Source of the DNA: Phoronis ovalis
Lineage: Eukaryota; Phoronida; Phoronidae
Direction of reading: 5' to 3'
NCBI GenBank assembly: GCA_028565635.1
Contig: JAOXYB010034107.1
Coordinates: 1 to 14,133 of the forward strand
DNA: 14,133 nucleotides
Shown here: positions 1 through 7,939 of the stretch, piece by piece
Position numbering within the stretch: the stretch's first letter is position 1
How the letters are laid out: each line of letters starts with the position of its first letter
Translations under genes and position numbers: made by a program
Notes under the pieces: generated by a model
The model's input: only the letters and a program-made list of their open reading frames with translations
Told to the model about the DNA's origin: nothing
Databases searched by the model: none

Positions 1-395
1 ACACTTTCTTTGTCTCGCAATAACTGCTTCAGTTTTTATCCGATCAGCTCCATATTCGGTACACAGTAAGTACAGGATATGTGTAATATTGACCCGGATT
101 ACTTCCAACATGGCCGACTGGCGGCCATGTTGGTTCGCGAGATTGCACGTCCTAATAACTCCTTCAGTTTATATCCGATCAGTTTCATATTCTGCACATA
201 GCAAGTCCAGGTCGCAGTACATACTATGTGTACTTTTGACCTAGATTACTTCCAATATGGCCGACTGGTTGTTCTCGAAAGGATACATAACATTGCGTTT
301 ATAGCCGCGAAGACAAAACCCTACCTGGATGATTCATAGGTGGATCTAGAAAGACTATAGGTTGGTGGGCGTAATAGGCTAGTTTGCATTATTGG
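1..395 (+). repeat. Interspersed repeat family R1, two fused partial copies
   Basis: Copy 1 (1 to about 145) runs from the window edge through 'actttctttgtctc', 'ataactgcttcag' and 'ggattacttcc' to an ATGGCCGACTGG-type hairpin and 'gattgcacgt'. Copy 2 (about 146 to 395) restarts at 'ataactccttcagt', repeats the same order of motifs and continues into 'gtaataggctag'. The same order recurs at 2766-3455. The copies have diverged by substitutions and indels. No coding capacity is visible. The family is not identified; a satellite-derived or non-autonomous element is possible. Confidence 0.75.
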
Positions 396-399
396 AGTT

Positions 400-720
400 G
401 CTGCTGTACATAATATTCTTTAGTATTTCCCAATTTTCAACAAGCTATAATTTGAAGGAAGTTAGAGCTGGGGACATTGTTCTTGGGTAGGCCATTGTTG
501 ACCTTAATGTCAAAAGGTCATTTATAGTTCAATGGTCAAAATTTAAATTTGCTTAATATTCCATAATGATGTAACAAAGACATGACATTTTTGGCATCTT
601 TTCAATTAATATATAGAGGAAATATGTCCTACGGACTTGTATTTTGCATTATGACATAGGAGAGTTGACTTTGAAGTCAAAAGGTCATCAAGAGATCAAA
701 AAGTTGTGTGTATGCTACAG
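400..720 (+). repeat. Interspersed repeat family R2, copy 1
   Basis: This stretch shares ordered blocks with about 1735-2105: 'gttgctgc', then 'tttcc(c)aattttca', then 'agctata', then a 'tcaaaaggtcatt' block, then a second block (gaagtcaaaaggtcatc here) after 'agagttga'. The order is conserved although spacing and sequence have drifted, so I read them as two old copies of one dispersed element. The boundaries are approximate and no terminal repeats or target duplications are visible. Confidence 0.5.
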
Positions 721-1059
721 GTCATTCAGAGATCAAGTGTCAATCCAACAATCTTTGCCTTTGTTCAAATGCTATTTAGCTTGAATTGTGTGTGACTGGG
801 TGCAAATTAAAAAGAAAGTTATTACCAAAATATCTCCAATAATATTAAATTAAAGGTAGTTTAAAAATATAGTTTCCAAACTAATATGTTTAAAAGAAAT
901 AATGTTTGGTTAACATGAGAAGGCAGAGTATAACATGCTTGGTCTCTCATCTGTTGCAAATAATTGGCAGAAGCTCTATAACTAATTTGATTCAATTAAG
1001 GTAGCGAATATCGTTGGGCACTAATTATATCTTATAATTTGATCGCACAAAAAAAATTG

Positions 1060-1135
1060 TTTAATGGGCAAAAGCCCTTAAAAACCAAGTTAGTTTTATT
1101 TTTTAATGGACGAAAACCCATAGCAAACGAGTCAG
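1060..1135 (+). repeat. Short tandem duplication, period 42
   Basis: A block beginning 'tttaatgggcaaaagccc' at 1060 recurs at 1102 as 'tttaatggacgaaaaccc', followed in both by 'aaccaagttag' or 'aaacgagtcag'. The first copy also contains a small palindrome (gggcaaaagccc). Two diverged units only; no function is apparent. Confidence 0.45.
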
Positions 1136-1734
1136 GCTTTTTAAAAAAATTTTTAGTGTTAAGAGAAAAAACATAAACAATAAATAAGGTTTATTAAAAA
1201 TAGTTGAAAAAGCCAAAATTTGAAGCGGTTGCGCCCGTTAAAAGGTAAAATTTTGCTATTTAAATGAAACAATACATACATAGTTTGAAAGTATACAACT
1301 CAAAACTTTCTCCAAGTCACTGATCTGTAAAGATGCCATTTTGGGTAAAAATGTTAATTTTTTAAATGTGAAATTTAAATGAATATAAATCTTTTGAACA
1401 AAGCAAAGTTTCAGAAACCGGAGACTCTTTTTTGTAGCTATATATGTAAAGAATATTTGTGCAAAATTTCGACTACATGGCTTCATTGGTTTTTTACTTA
1501 TATTCTTTTAGATTTTACATTTCAAAAACTTAAAGTTTTAATCCGAAAGGATATGCATGCAGGTCACATGATTCACTCAGGGAAACATATGTTAGAGATT
1601 TAGAAAGTTGAAATTTTATACCTTTGATATATGTTTATTTTTTTTGTTTATCTTTTCATGTAATTATCTAAAATTTACAATCTATATTCACAATATTATC
1701 AAAACCATTTGATTGCATTAAAAGGGTATCAATA

Positions 1735-2105
1735 TAGACTGAGTTGTTTGGGTTGCTGCCATTTCCAATTTTCAGTCAGCTATACCTTGATATCAAAAGG
1801 TCATTTTGTGGTCAAAGGGCATATTTCTGAAATAGCTTAAAACATTCAAAAATGATGGTATTGGGTTACACGGAAGTAATTTTAATGACCTCTTGGATTA
1901 TTTGTGTAACAAAAGTTGAAAGTTTTATTAAATCTGTTACATTTGTAACTTGGGAGCAGTTTTTCTTACAGGCTTATAATTTGACTTATGACATGCCCCT
2001 GGTCTGTAGAGTTGATCTCGAGGTCAAAAGGTCAAATCTCAAAAGAGTGAAACTCAAGAAATTAAGTTTTAATGTGGTTTGGGGTCATTTTGAGGTCAAA
2101 AAGTT
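1735..2105 (+). repeat. Interspersed repeat family R2, copy 2
   Basis: This is the second copy of the element at about 400-720. It carries a 'tcaaaaggtcatttt' block near 1792-1806, then 'gtggtcaaagggc', and near 2020-2034 an exact direct repeat AGGTCA-AA-AGGTCA, followed by another 'gaggtcaaaaag' near 2092. The open frame crossing it (1852-2124) has no domain signature and reads as chance. Confidence 0.5.
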
Positions 2106-2551
2106 AAAAAAACAAAATTTTTAACATTAATAGTTTCAAAAAGATGTTGAAATGTTGTTTAGTAGTCGTACAACAAAAGCAGTAACTATTACCTTTGCTT
2201 AAAGGCTGTCTAGTTTTGATTAAATTTAAACTCGGTAAAGAAATATTGCCAGTTCTGAAATTCCAGCTTGTTTTGCTGAACATGATTATGAACCTTACAT
2301 ACAAATTGAGACTATAATGAAATGTTTTAACTTGTAAGTGTGAATGGGCTTTTATTCTGTTGCATCATAATCCAAACGCGTGCAATCTTGCCCAAACACG
2401 ATCTGATCACCGTGTTCGCGCACCTATTAAATTATGTATGACCTGTGTTATTTCTGTATTGCCTATTTGAGTTAAGGCCATTCATTTTAGTGCATGTAAA
2501 TAGTAGTATCAGTTTAAAGGAAATTATTCCTGTGAATCATTTTGCTTGTAG

Positions 2552-2668
2552 CTCGGTCATGTTCTGGTACAGAATTTAGTTGTGTGTCTGACGGCCGCTG
2601 TTTACCTGAAGTACGCAGGTGTGATGGTAGGGCAGATTGTGTCGATAGATCTGATGAAGAAGGATGTG
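2552..2668 (+). CDS. Exon 1 of the window: LDLa module 1
   Basis: Extracellular LDLa module of 39 codons, phase 1 in and out. The acceptor is 'ttgcttgtag' ending at 2551 and the donor is G|gtatgt at 2669. Cysteines fall at residues 4, 11, 17, 24, 30 and 39 (counting the split codon as 1), spaced C-x6-C-x5-C-x6-C-x5-C-x8-C, the family pattern. The core phenylalanine is F9 (EFSC). The calcium-site acidic residues are D25 (CDG), D29 (ADC), D35 and E36 (RSDE), so calcium binding should be intact. The open frame runs on past the donor into intron sequence without further domain character, which supports the donor chosen. Confidence 0.93.
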
Positions 2669-2765
2669 GTATGTATCAGTATTCTGTATATGTATGTATT
2701 TTTATGTCTATATCACATAATGAAATGGGCAAATAGGCATCCGGAATGCATTGTTGTTGTCATAT

Positions 2766-3455
2766 GTAACGCTTTCTTTGTCTCATGATCACAGCATCAG
2801 CTTCATATTTAGCACAGAGTAAATGCAGGTCAAAGTGCACTCAGATGTAATTCTGTCCTGGATTACTTCCAATATGGCCGACTGGTGGCCATGTTTGTTC
2901 CCGAGAGGGCACGTCATGTTGTGTCACAACTAAACGACTGAATGAAATCTTGAAATGACCTTGAGAAGTAGGTCAAATGCTGACATAGACGAGAAGTTTG
3001 GTCATATTGCACCACTTTCCAGAAAGACGAAGCATTGACTGGACAATTCGAAGGTGGATTCATGAAGGGCATAGGTGAGTGAGTGTATTGGGATAAGTGG
3101 GATTGTAGAATGACCGTGATAAGTTGGTGAAATGATTGCACAAATCTTTGACATTTTTCCTTGTGTGTAATACTTTCTTTATCACACAATAACTGCTGCA
3201 ATCAGCTCCATATTTGGTACAAGGTAAGTACAGGTCAAAGTACTATAATGTTGACCTTAATTACTTCCAATATGACTGATTGGTGGTCATGTTTGTTTCC
3301 TGAAAGGGCACATCACATTGAGCCACAAGCCGGAAAGAAAAACATTGACTGGATAATTTGGAGGTGTATTTATGAAGGCGGGTGGGTGTATTAGGCTAGG
3401 TGGAATTTAGAATGGCCTTGAAAATGGTTAAATGCCGATACAAATCTTTATGTAT
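2766..3455 (+). repeat. Interspersed repeat family R1, head-to-tail pair
   Basis: Unit one starts at 'gtaacgctttctttg' (2766) and unit two at 'gtaatactttctttat' (3167), a period of 401. A further 'gtaacactt' at 3456 looks like the start of a third unit. Both units share 'cagctcc'/'cagcttc', 'gcaggtcaaagt'/'acaggtcaaagt', 'attacttccaatatg', the hairpin, 'cattgactgga' and 'gtgtattgg'/'gtgtattagg'. Unit one carries about 90 extra nt (roughly 2938-3028) that resemble a duplicate of the unit's own distal part. The family matches the repeat at 1-395. No open frame of note; class unknown. Confidence 0.8.
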
Positions 3456-3599
3456 GTAACACTTAAGGGAACTATTTCAAAAATTGCACTGCTCAGCTAC
3501 AAATCAGGGCTACAAACAACATACAAGCTGCAATGTGATGTGATTCCAGGAATGTGATGGGCACCTGACATTGCTTGTTGCTTCTTTTAAATTACATCA

Positions 3600-3754
3600 A
3601 CATGGTACCCATTTTTACACCTGGGTGGAGAGAAGCAAATGCGGATAAAGCATCTTGCTTAGGAACACAATCAATAAAGACCAATGCGGGATTCGAACCT
3701 GCAACCTTTTGATTTGCAGTCCGGCAACGATCACCTTAGCCACCGCAACTCCTT
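3600..3754 (-). mobile_element. tRNA-derived SINE, minus strand
   Basis: On the minus strand, 3754 to about 3680 reads as a tRNA-like head. An A-box-like TGGCTAAGGTGATCG lies at about 3728-3742 and an excellent B box, GGTTCGAATCC, at 3689-3699, both expected of an RNA polymerase III promoter. The body downstream (about 3604-3680) contains the minus-strand complement of 'cacctgggtggagag' and 'gcatcttgcttagg', which resembles conserved central domains of widespread metazoan SINE families; I recall this only as a general resemblance. The 3' tail and target duplications are not clear. A functional tRNA gene is unlikely because the stems pair poorly and no clean anticodon stem is seen. Confidence 0.75.
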
Positions 3755-3818
3755 AATTTTTATAAAAGACTTCGTTAAAAGGAATTATTAGCATCAAGTG
3801 GTCATTTTATTCTCCTAG

Positions 3819-3920
3819 GTGAGAAGTGTCTGTGTGAGTCTAATGGTGTTTGTATACCAGAAACAGCCAGATGTAACAACAGGGTAGACTGTCCTGACGG
3901 ATCTGATGAAGAAGGTTGTG
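3819..3920 (+). CDS. Exon 2 of the window: LDLa module 2, shortened first loop
   Basis: A 34-codon LDLa exon, phase 1 in and out, acceptor 'ttctcctag' ending at 3818 and donor G|gtatgt at 3921. The split codon joined to exon 1 is GGT, glycine. Six cysteines lie at residues 4, 6, 12, 19, 25 and 34. The first spacing is C-x1-C instead of the usual about x6, so the strand with the conserved phenylalanine (xxxxFx) is missing. The second half is normal: CI at 12-13, VDC at 23-25, DGSDEEGC at 27-34. The usual first calcium ligand (Asp of CDG) is asparagine (N20), but D24, D30 and E31 remain. The splice signals and frame are good, so I take it as a real but atypical module. Confidence 0.87.
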
Positions 3921-4070
3921 GTATGTATCATCACTACTTTTGTGTTTACATAAAATCTGGATTTCATCCTTCAGCAAATTTTAAGGTGTCATATAGGTTG
4001 TTGTAAGAAATGACTACCCGAGATATACACATCTCCAAAATATCTGTTGTAGCAAGCATTATCAACTGGT

Positions 4071-4347
4071 AATTTTTATTAATAAAAGTTTACAGTTGTG
4101 GCAGCATGAGGATGTTTAGTTCAGCGGTCCTAGCATTCCACATGCAGTAATCTAGAGGCAGTGGGTATTGGGATAATTAAATTGTCACTTTAAAGAGTCG
4201 TATAAGGCATGTTACTTCGTACATGTTCTGCTAAAGGTCGACATTTTGGCAAAATTTTGCATAAATAATCTGTAATTTTTAATTATAATACACTTAATTG
4301 ACCTTGTTTTCTACTAATCCCTGTTTTGGGAATTTTTATTAATAAAA
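4071..4347 (+). mobile_element. tRNA-derived SINE candidate with a 17-bp flanking direct repeat
   Basis: The 17-mer AATTTTTATTAATAAAA occurs at 4071-4087 and identically at 4331-4347, bounding about 243 bp. Just inside the left copy is a degenerate tRNA-like head: an A-box-like TTTAGTTCAGCGGT at 4115-4128 and a worn B-box-like GTGGGTATTGGGAT at 4161-4174. A Pol III head near the 5' end together with a direct repeat of this length is what LINE-driven SINE insertion leaves. The 17-mer is itself AT-rich and nearly palindromic (TTTTTATTAATAAAA), so chance recurrence must be allowed for. The family is unknown. Confidence 0.6.
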
Positions 4348-4820
4348 ATGGGATTGAAAGACAGGTAAAAATGAATCCAACAGTAATGCCCTCTGCACTA
4401 CATATACGCCACCTTAATAACAAAACATCAAACTGCTGGTTTCAGTTGTAGATATAATTTGCTGTACTAGAGAAAAGAGGATCACCTGACTTAGATGACA
4501 TTTACTATGAAATATAACATCGTTCTTCATCTTGAAGAATTGTGTAATTGTTCTTCTAATTATTTTCACCAATTAAAACAGACCAGTGGTCCAGAAAACT
4601 AGCCTTGTGCTATAATTTTAGGTTTTACCCTTTTCACTTTTTGATTCTACGAGCGATAGGCTTATGGTATGTTGTGTACTACTGTTTTCATTTTCAGAAC
4701 ATCTTTAAGAAGATATTGAATGCTATAGCTAACAATGTTTTTTTTTGTTACAGTTTTATAGCATCTGTTATGCTCTGCAGCATTAATTGTCCTTGTTTTC
4801 AGTTGCCAACCATTTGTGAA

Positions 4821-5305
4821 CAGTCTGAATAAATCCATCTGTTAGTGTGTCATACCTTCTCAACTAACGTCTGGGCTTAACCATAGTACATTTTTGTTAT
4901 ATTCCTTCAATTTAACAAGAGCGAAATGATCACATCATTAATCTTTTGCCGACCGAGATAAGCTTTCTCTCTGCCTGATCCATCGTCACCTACCACGTCT
5001 ATTCTATCATTATGACTAATTCTGAATAGGTATTGCCGGGGAGCTTGCTTTTTGCTTAGCAGGCCATAGATAAACTCTTCCAGGACACAATGTGTGATCG
5101 CCCCCTACCCGCTTTAGTCCACTGTTATACCTATTATTGTAAGCTGAAATTTGATTGGTATCAAGACTTTCGCGACACTTTATATATAAATAAAGGTATT
5201 ATCGTTCTTCTGGTTTTCGAGATAATAAACAAAAATTGACTAAAGTTAAGCCCAGACATTAGTTGAGAAGGTACGGAACACTAACAGATGAATTTATTCA
5301 GACTG
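4821..5305. mobile_element. MITE-like element with 61-bp terminal inverted repeats
   Basis: The left arm 4821-4881 (starts cagtctgaataaat, ends gggcttaac) is the reverse complement of the right arm 5245-5305 (starts gttaagcccagac, ends tttattcagactg) with about 5 mismatches in 61. Weaker inverted similarity runs about 20 nt further inward (catttttgttat facing aacaaaaattg). The 363-bp interior has no transposase-like open frame, so this is non-autonomous. Terminal CAGT is compatible with several DNA transposon superfamilies. I see no convincing target-site duplication: flanks are tttgtgaa on the left and gtatttgg on the right. The arms are old enough to have diverged but remain clear. Confidence 0.85.
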
Positions 5306-6279
5306 GTATTTGGACTGATATAAGTTAATATTTTTCCTCACTCAAACCCTTTTGCTTTTTTCCCTTTCCATTTTGTTCTCATCTTCCTTCCCCTGAAAAG
5401 TATACTATCGCAGGTTGTTTTTTTTTGTGATAAATTGCTTATTCATTTGATTATAATATCAACACTACCAAAACAGCAAGCTAATCAATCATGTTTTTGT
5501 ATAACGAAGTCTGAATACCTTTTATCAGAGCTAAATCTGTTGTTTGATAGTGACCGGTATTGATATCCTTTTAGCTGTAAACCTGATACTTGCTGAAGCA
5601 CTACCAGCACTTGATGCACTCTCTGACATTGGTAACTTGGTAACTTGTTTCTGTGTGCATGCATAGATGAATGAGGTAGAAAGCATGGTGAGATTTTAAG
5701 TTTACATGAGAATAATTCCAGTACTAACACACTTGGCTCTTTTCATAACTACTGCTTTGTGACGTCACATGCAGCTTTTGATGCTACAAATTGTCATTTT
5801 CAGCGGGATATATAGATATAAACTGTATTAATAAATTTTGTAAATTTGCCACTCAAAACTAAGTCACTATTTTGTCCCTGGGTTGTTATTTTAATAAAAA
5901 TACCTAATTCTTCGCTTGTGTTTATCAGCACTTGTTTGGTAGAAATGGGAATGTTAATTTTTGAGTCCTAGACAGAGAAGAGTATGATATGACATTTCTT
6001 GGCAGACTTTTTAAGTTCAGCAGCTTGCATCAAGTTGGTGAAACTGGCTAAATTGAAACTGAATTATTAGCTAATATTGCCTGCATGATAAAAATTCAGT
6101 CTAGTTTAACAATTTTTGGGGTTCATACCTGTGTTATACGTTTATATTTTATGTTCGTCATTTTTCTTTGTTTTTATATTCTTATTTAATCCTATGTTAC
6201 TTGTTACTATATTCTTATCTTCTTCAGTTTTATGTTATCCTTTTCGTGCTTTCTCTCTATGAACATTCACCCTCTGTAG

Positions 6280-6402
6280 CTGGTGCCCATAGTCTCCGTG
6301 AGTACTCTGTGTCATGTGAGGCGGGATACTATAGATGTTACAATGGTGATTGTATACCTATCCAAAATAGATGTAACCCTCCTTCGGACTGCCCTACATG
6401 CT
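6280..6402 (+). CDS. Exon 3 of the window: degenerate LDLa module 3 lacking the calcium-binding segment
   Basis: A 41-codon exon, phase 1 in and out, acceptor 'cctctgtag' ending at 6279 and donor T|gtaagt at 6403. The split codon with exon 2 is GCT (Ala). A 12-residue spacer precedes the first cysteine, the longest in the array. Cysteines are at residues 13, 20, 25, 32, 38 and 41, spaced x6, x4, x6, x5, x2. The first four intervals are typical (CEAGYYRC, NGDCIP), but the last is x2 where the family has about x8, so the D-x-S-D-E calcium segment is absent; the CDG aspartate is also replaced (CNP). Six cysteines are kept, so a disulfide-bonded but calcium-independent fold is possible. The reading frame and splice sites are intact, so it is not an obvious pseudo-exon. 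Confidence 0.86.
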
Positions 6403-6853
6403 GTAAGTTTCCTCCCAACTTTCCTACTTCGAACTAAAGAAAAATCTATTTCAAATACTCTTTCATGCTCTTGTCTATTTTCCTTTTGTTTTGTTATCAT
6501 AGCATGACCATGTTGTTACTGTGTTGGTTGAAGTCTCGTTCATGAAATATTTATTGACATACTGTAAAATATACCAATACTAAGAACAGTGTTATTTGTT
6601 GTTTTGCCACTGCTAGAAATTTTAAATGGCATATACTTCTTATGAACTTGACTCCAGACAATTCATTATACAACAGTTTTGTCTTTTCAAACTTTTTGTT
6701 GATGTCAACCTTTGAGCATTTTTGTTCAGTTGTTGTGAATTTCCATTTTCTGTCTGCTTTACTATTAGCTTTTTCTGTGAATTGCTTACAGAATTCTGTA
6801 CATGGTATGTATATATACACCTCAAGTTTTTAAAAAAATTGTTTTTCCTTTAG
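6403..6853 (+). other. Intron between modules 3 and 4
   Basis: A 451-nt phase-1 intron, gtaagt to tttcctttag. The overlapping short open frames on both strands here have no domain features. No repeat was recognised. Confidence 0.88.
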
Positions 6854-6979
6854 CCCAACCTCGAAGGCAGTGTCGTGCTGATGAGTTTAGTTGCAGAAGT
6901 GATGGACAGTGCATTAATCGTCGCAGAATGTGCAGTGGAATTGCTGAATGTTTAGATCGGTCTGATGAATATAATTGCC
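6854..6979 (+). CDS. Exon 4 of the window: LDLa module 4
   Basis: A 42-codon LDLa exon, phase 1 in and out, acceptor 'tttcctttag' ending at 6853 and donor C|gtgagt at 6980, the only gtgagt donor of the ten. The split codon with exon 3 is TCC (Ser). Cysteines at 7, 14, 20, 27, 33 and 42 follow the standard spacing (x6, x5, x6, x5, x8). ADEFSC carries the core phenylalanine F12. The calcium cluster is partly altered: the CDG aspartate is serine (CSG, S28) and the following acidic position is glutamate (E32), while RSDE (D38, E39) is intact. Calcium affinity may be lower than in modules 5 to 7. Confidence 0.93.
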
Positions 6980-7822
6980 GTGAGTGGCTTATAGATGAAA
7001 TCCCCCAATTTCATAGAAATACTATGCTTTTTAATTGCAGCTTAAAACTACTTAATATATACCAAGAACTGAGACTTAAATTTCAGCTTTTTACTAGTTG
7101 TTATTAAAATGCTATTTACTAGGTATGCACAGACTTTTTGGAAGAAGATTCGCGATCTCGTCAACTGCTTTGTAGTGTAGAACTACTGATTTATATGTAA
7201 AGAGCAATTAATAAACAAAGAGTGCTATATAGCTGTTGTTGCTTTTTTACTGAATATTTAAGCATAGCAGTTTTCTTTGGCTTTTAGGTTTGAGGAGCAG
7301 AGATGTATCTGTTGTTCTTTACAAACTTATAAACTTGTCAGGCTTAATGTACTACTAAACATATAAATCTTTACCCTCTCTAATATAACAAGCATCAATT
7401 TTATAGAAGAACAAAATTATTCCTTCACCCAAAGCTACCAGTCCATGAATACTTTCTTGGCTGGATTAGTATACTAATGCCAAAGCTCCTTATTATGTTA
7501 CTATAACATGTATTTTTGGTAATTCAATTTGCTCAACAAGCATAAGGTAGCATTATAACCCTGTTCCTTACTATGTACATGAAACTTCAATTTTGTAGAT
7601 TGCTCATATGAATATTTTAAAATTAATAATAATTAATAATGATTATTATGAAGTTTTCAATACCACAGTAATATCTTGCTAGCAAGTTTAATGGTAAGAG
7701 TGCGCCTTTGTTTCCAATGTGAAAGCTTTCACAATTTATTCACTTCCCATCCTGCATACAAATACAATACAGTTTAATTCACACCATTGTATAATTAATG
7801 TTGTTCGGTTCTCTGTGGTTAG
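6980..7822 (+). other. Intron between modules 4 and 5
   Basis: An 843-nt phase-1 intron, gtgagt to tgtggttag. Near 7678-7760 the sequence 'gtttaatggtaagagtgc' resembles a tRNA A box and could be a worn SINE fragment, but no credible B box follows. The 7610-7640 stretch is AT-rich (aataataattaataat). Otherwise nothing is recognised. Confidence 0.8.
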
Positions 7823-7939
7823 CCTCCAGACGGTGTAATTCTGCTGAGTTTCGTTGTGGTGATGGCACCTGCATAGGTAGAGGACAACAGTGTGATAGAC
7901 GTATAGACTGCAGAGATCGCTCTGATGAATATGAATGTT
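7823..7939 (+). CDS. Exon 5 of the window: LDLa module 5
   Basis: A 39-codon LDLa exon, phase 1 in and out, acceptor 'ctctgtggttag' ending at 7822 and donor T|gtaagt at 7940. The split codon with exon 4 is CCC (Pro). Cysteines at 5, 12, 17, 24, 30 and 39 (x6, x4, x6, x5, x8). SAEFRC gives the core F10, GDGTCIG the central turn. Acidic calcium residues D25, D29, D35 and E36 are present, although the residue after D25 is Arg (CDRRIDC) rather than Gly. The frame stays open for about 200 nt past the donor; that tail has no LDLa character and I treat it as intron. The minus-strand open frame at 7779-8021 is an antisense shadow of this exon. Confidence 0.94.

Larger units (their letters stand above)
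1..2551. other. Non-coding sequence upstream of the first visible exon (intron or 5' flank)
   Basis: AT-rich sequence with no LDLa-like or other recognisable coding exon on either strand. It holds two partial copies of a repeat (1 to about 395), two diverged copies of a second repeat family rich in GGTCAAAAGGTCA-like motifs (about 400-720 and 1735-2105), and a small tandem duplication near 1060-1135. The short open frames here (for example 1379-1603, 1852-2124 and, on the minus strand, 1256-1486) have low-complexity, hydrophobic or lysine-rich translations and no domain signature. Because the first visible exon starts in phase 1, at least one earlier exon must exist, so most of this stretch is likely intron. 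Confidence 0.7.
2669..3818 (+). other. Intron between modules 1 and 2, with R1 repeats
   Basis: This 1150-nt phase-1 intron begins gtatgt and ends tctcctag. It contains a tandem pair of R1 repeat copies (2766-3455) and a minus-strand tRNA-derived SINE (about 3600-3754). Open frames inside it on both strands (2914-3201 minus, 3161-3394 plus) are translations of the repeat copies and are not genes. Confidence 0.85.
3921..6279 (+). other. Long intron between modules 2 and 3
   Basis: This 2359-nt phase-1 intron begins gtatgt and ends ccctctgtag. It carries a SINE flanked by a 17-bp direct repeat (4071-4347) and a MITE-like inverted-repeat element (4821-5305). The stretches 4348-4820 and 5306-6279 show no domain-like coding sequence or clear repeat on either strand. 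An open frame on the minus strand at 5485-5730 and one on the plus strand at 4605-4832 look fortuitous. No LDLa-type exon was missed as far as I can see: the conserved tctgatgaa/tgtgatgg words do not occur here. Confidence 0.8.

Noticed and set aside
1379-2124. Plus-strand open frames at 1379-1603 and 1852-2124 as small genes
   Set aside because: No domain, no splice or start context, and the second lies across a dispersed repeat; composition is that of AT-rich non-coding sequence.
2914-3394. Open frames on both strands within the first intron
   Set aside because: They coincide with the R1 tandem repeat copies, and equivalent frames are not conserved between the copies.
3678-3754. Functional tRNA gene on the minus strand
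   Set aside because: The B box is good, but the acceptor and anticodon stems do not pair and SINE-like body sequence follows directly.
5485-5730. Minus-strand 81-codon open frame
   Set aside because: No recognisable motif, and it sits in an intron with no flanking splice sites that would join it to another exon.
7678-7760. tRNA gene suggested by 'gtttaatggtaagagtgc'
   Set aside because: No matching B box or cloverleaf pairing; at best an old SINE fragment.
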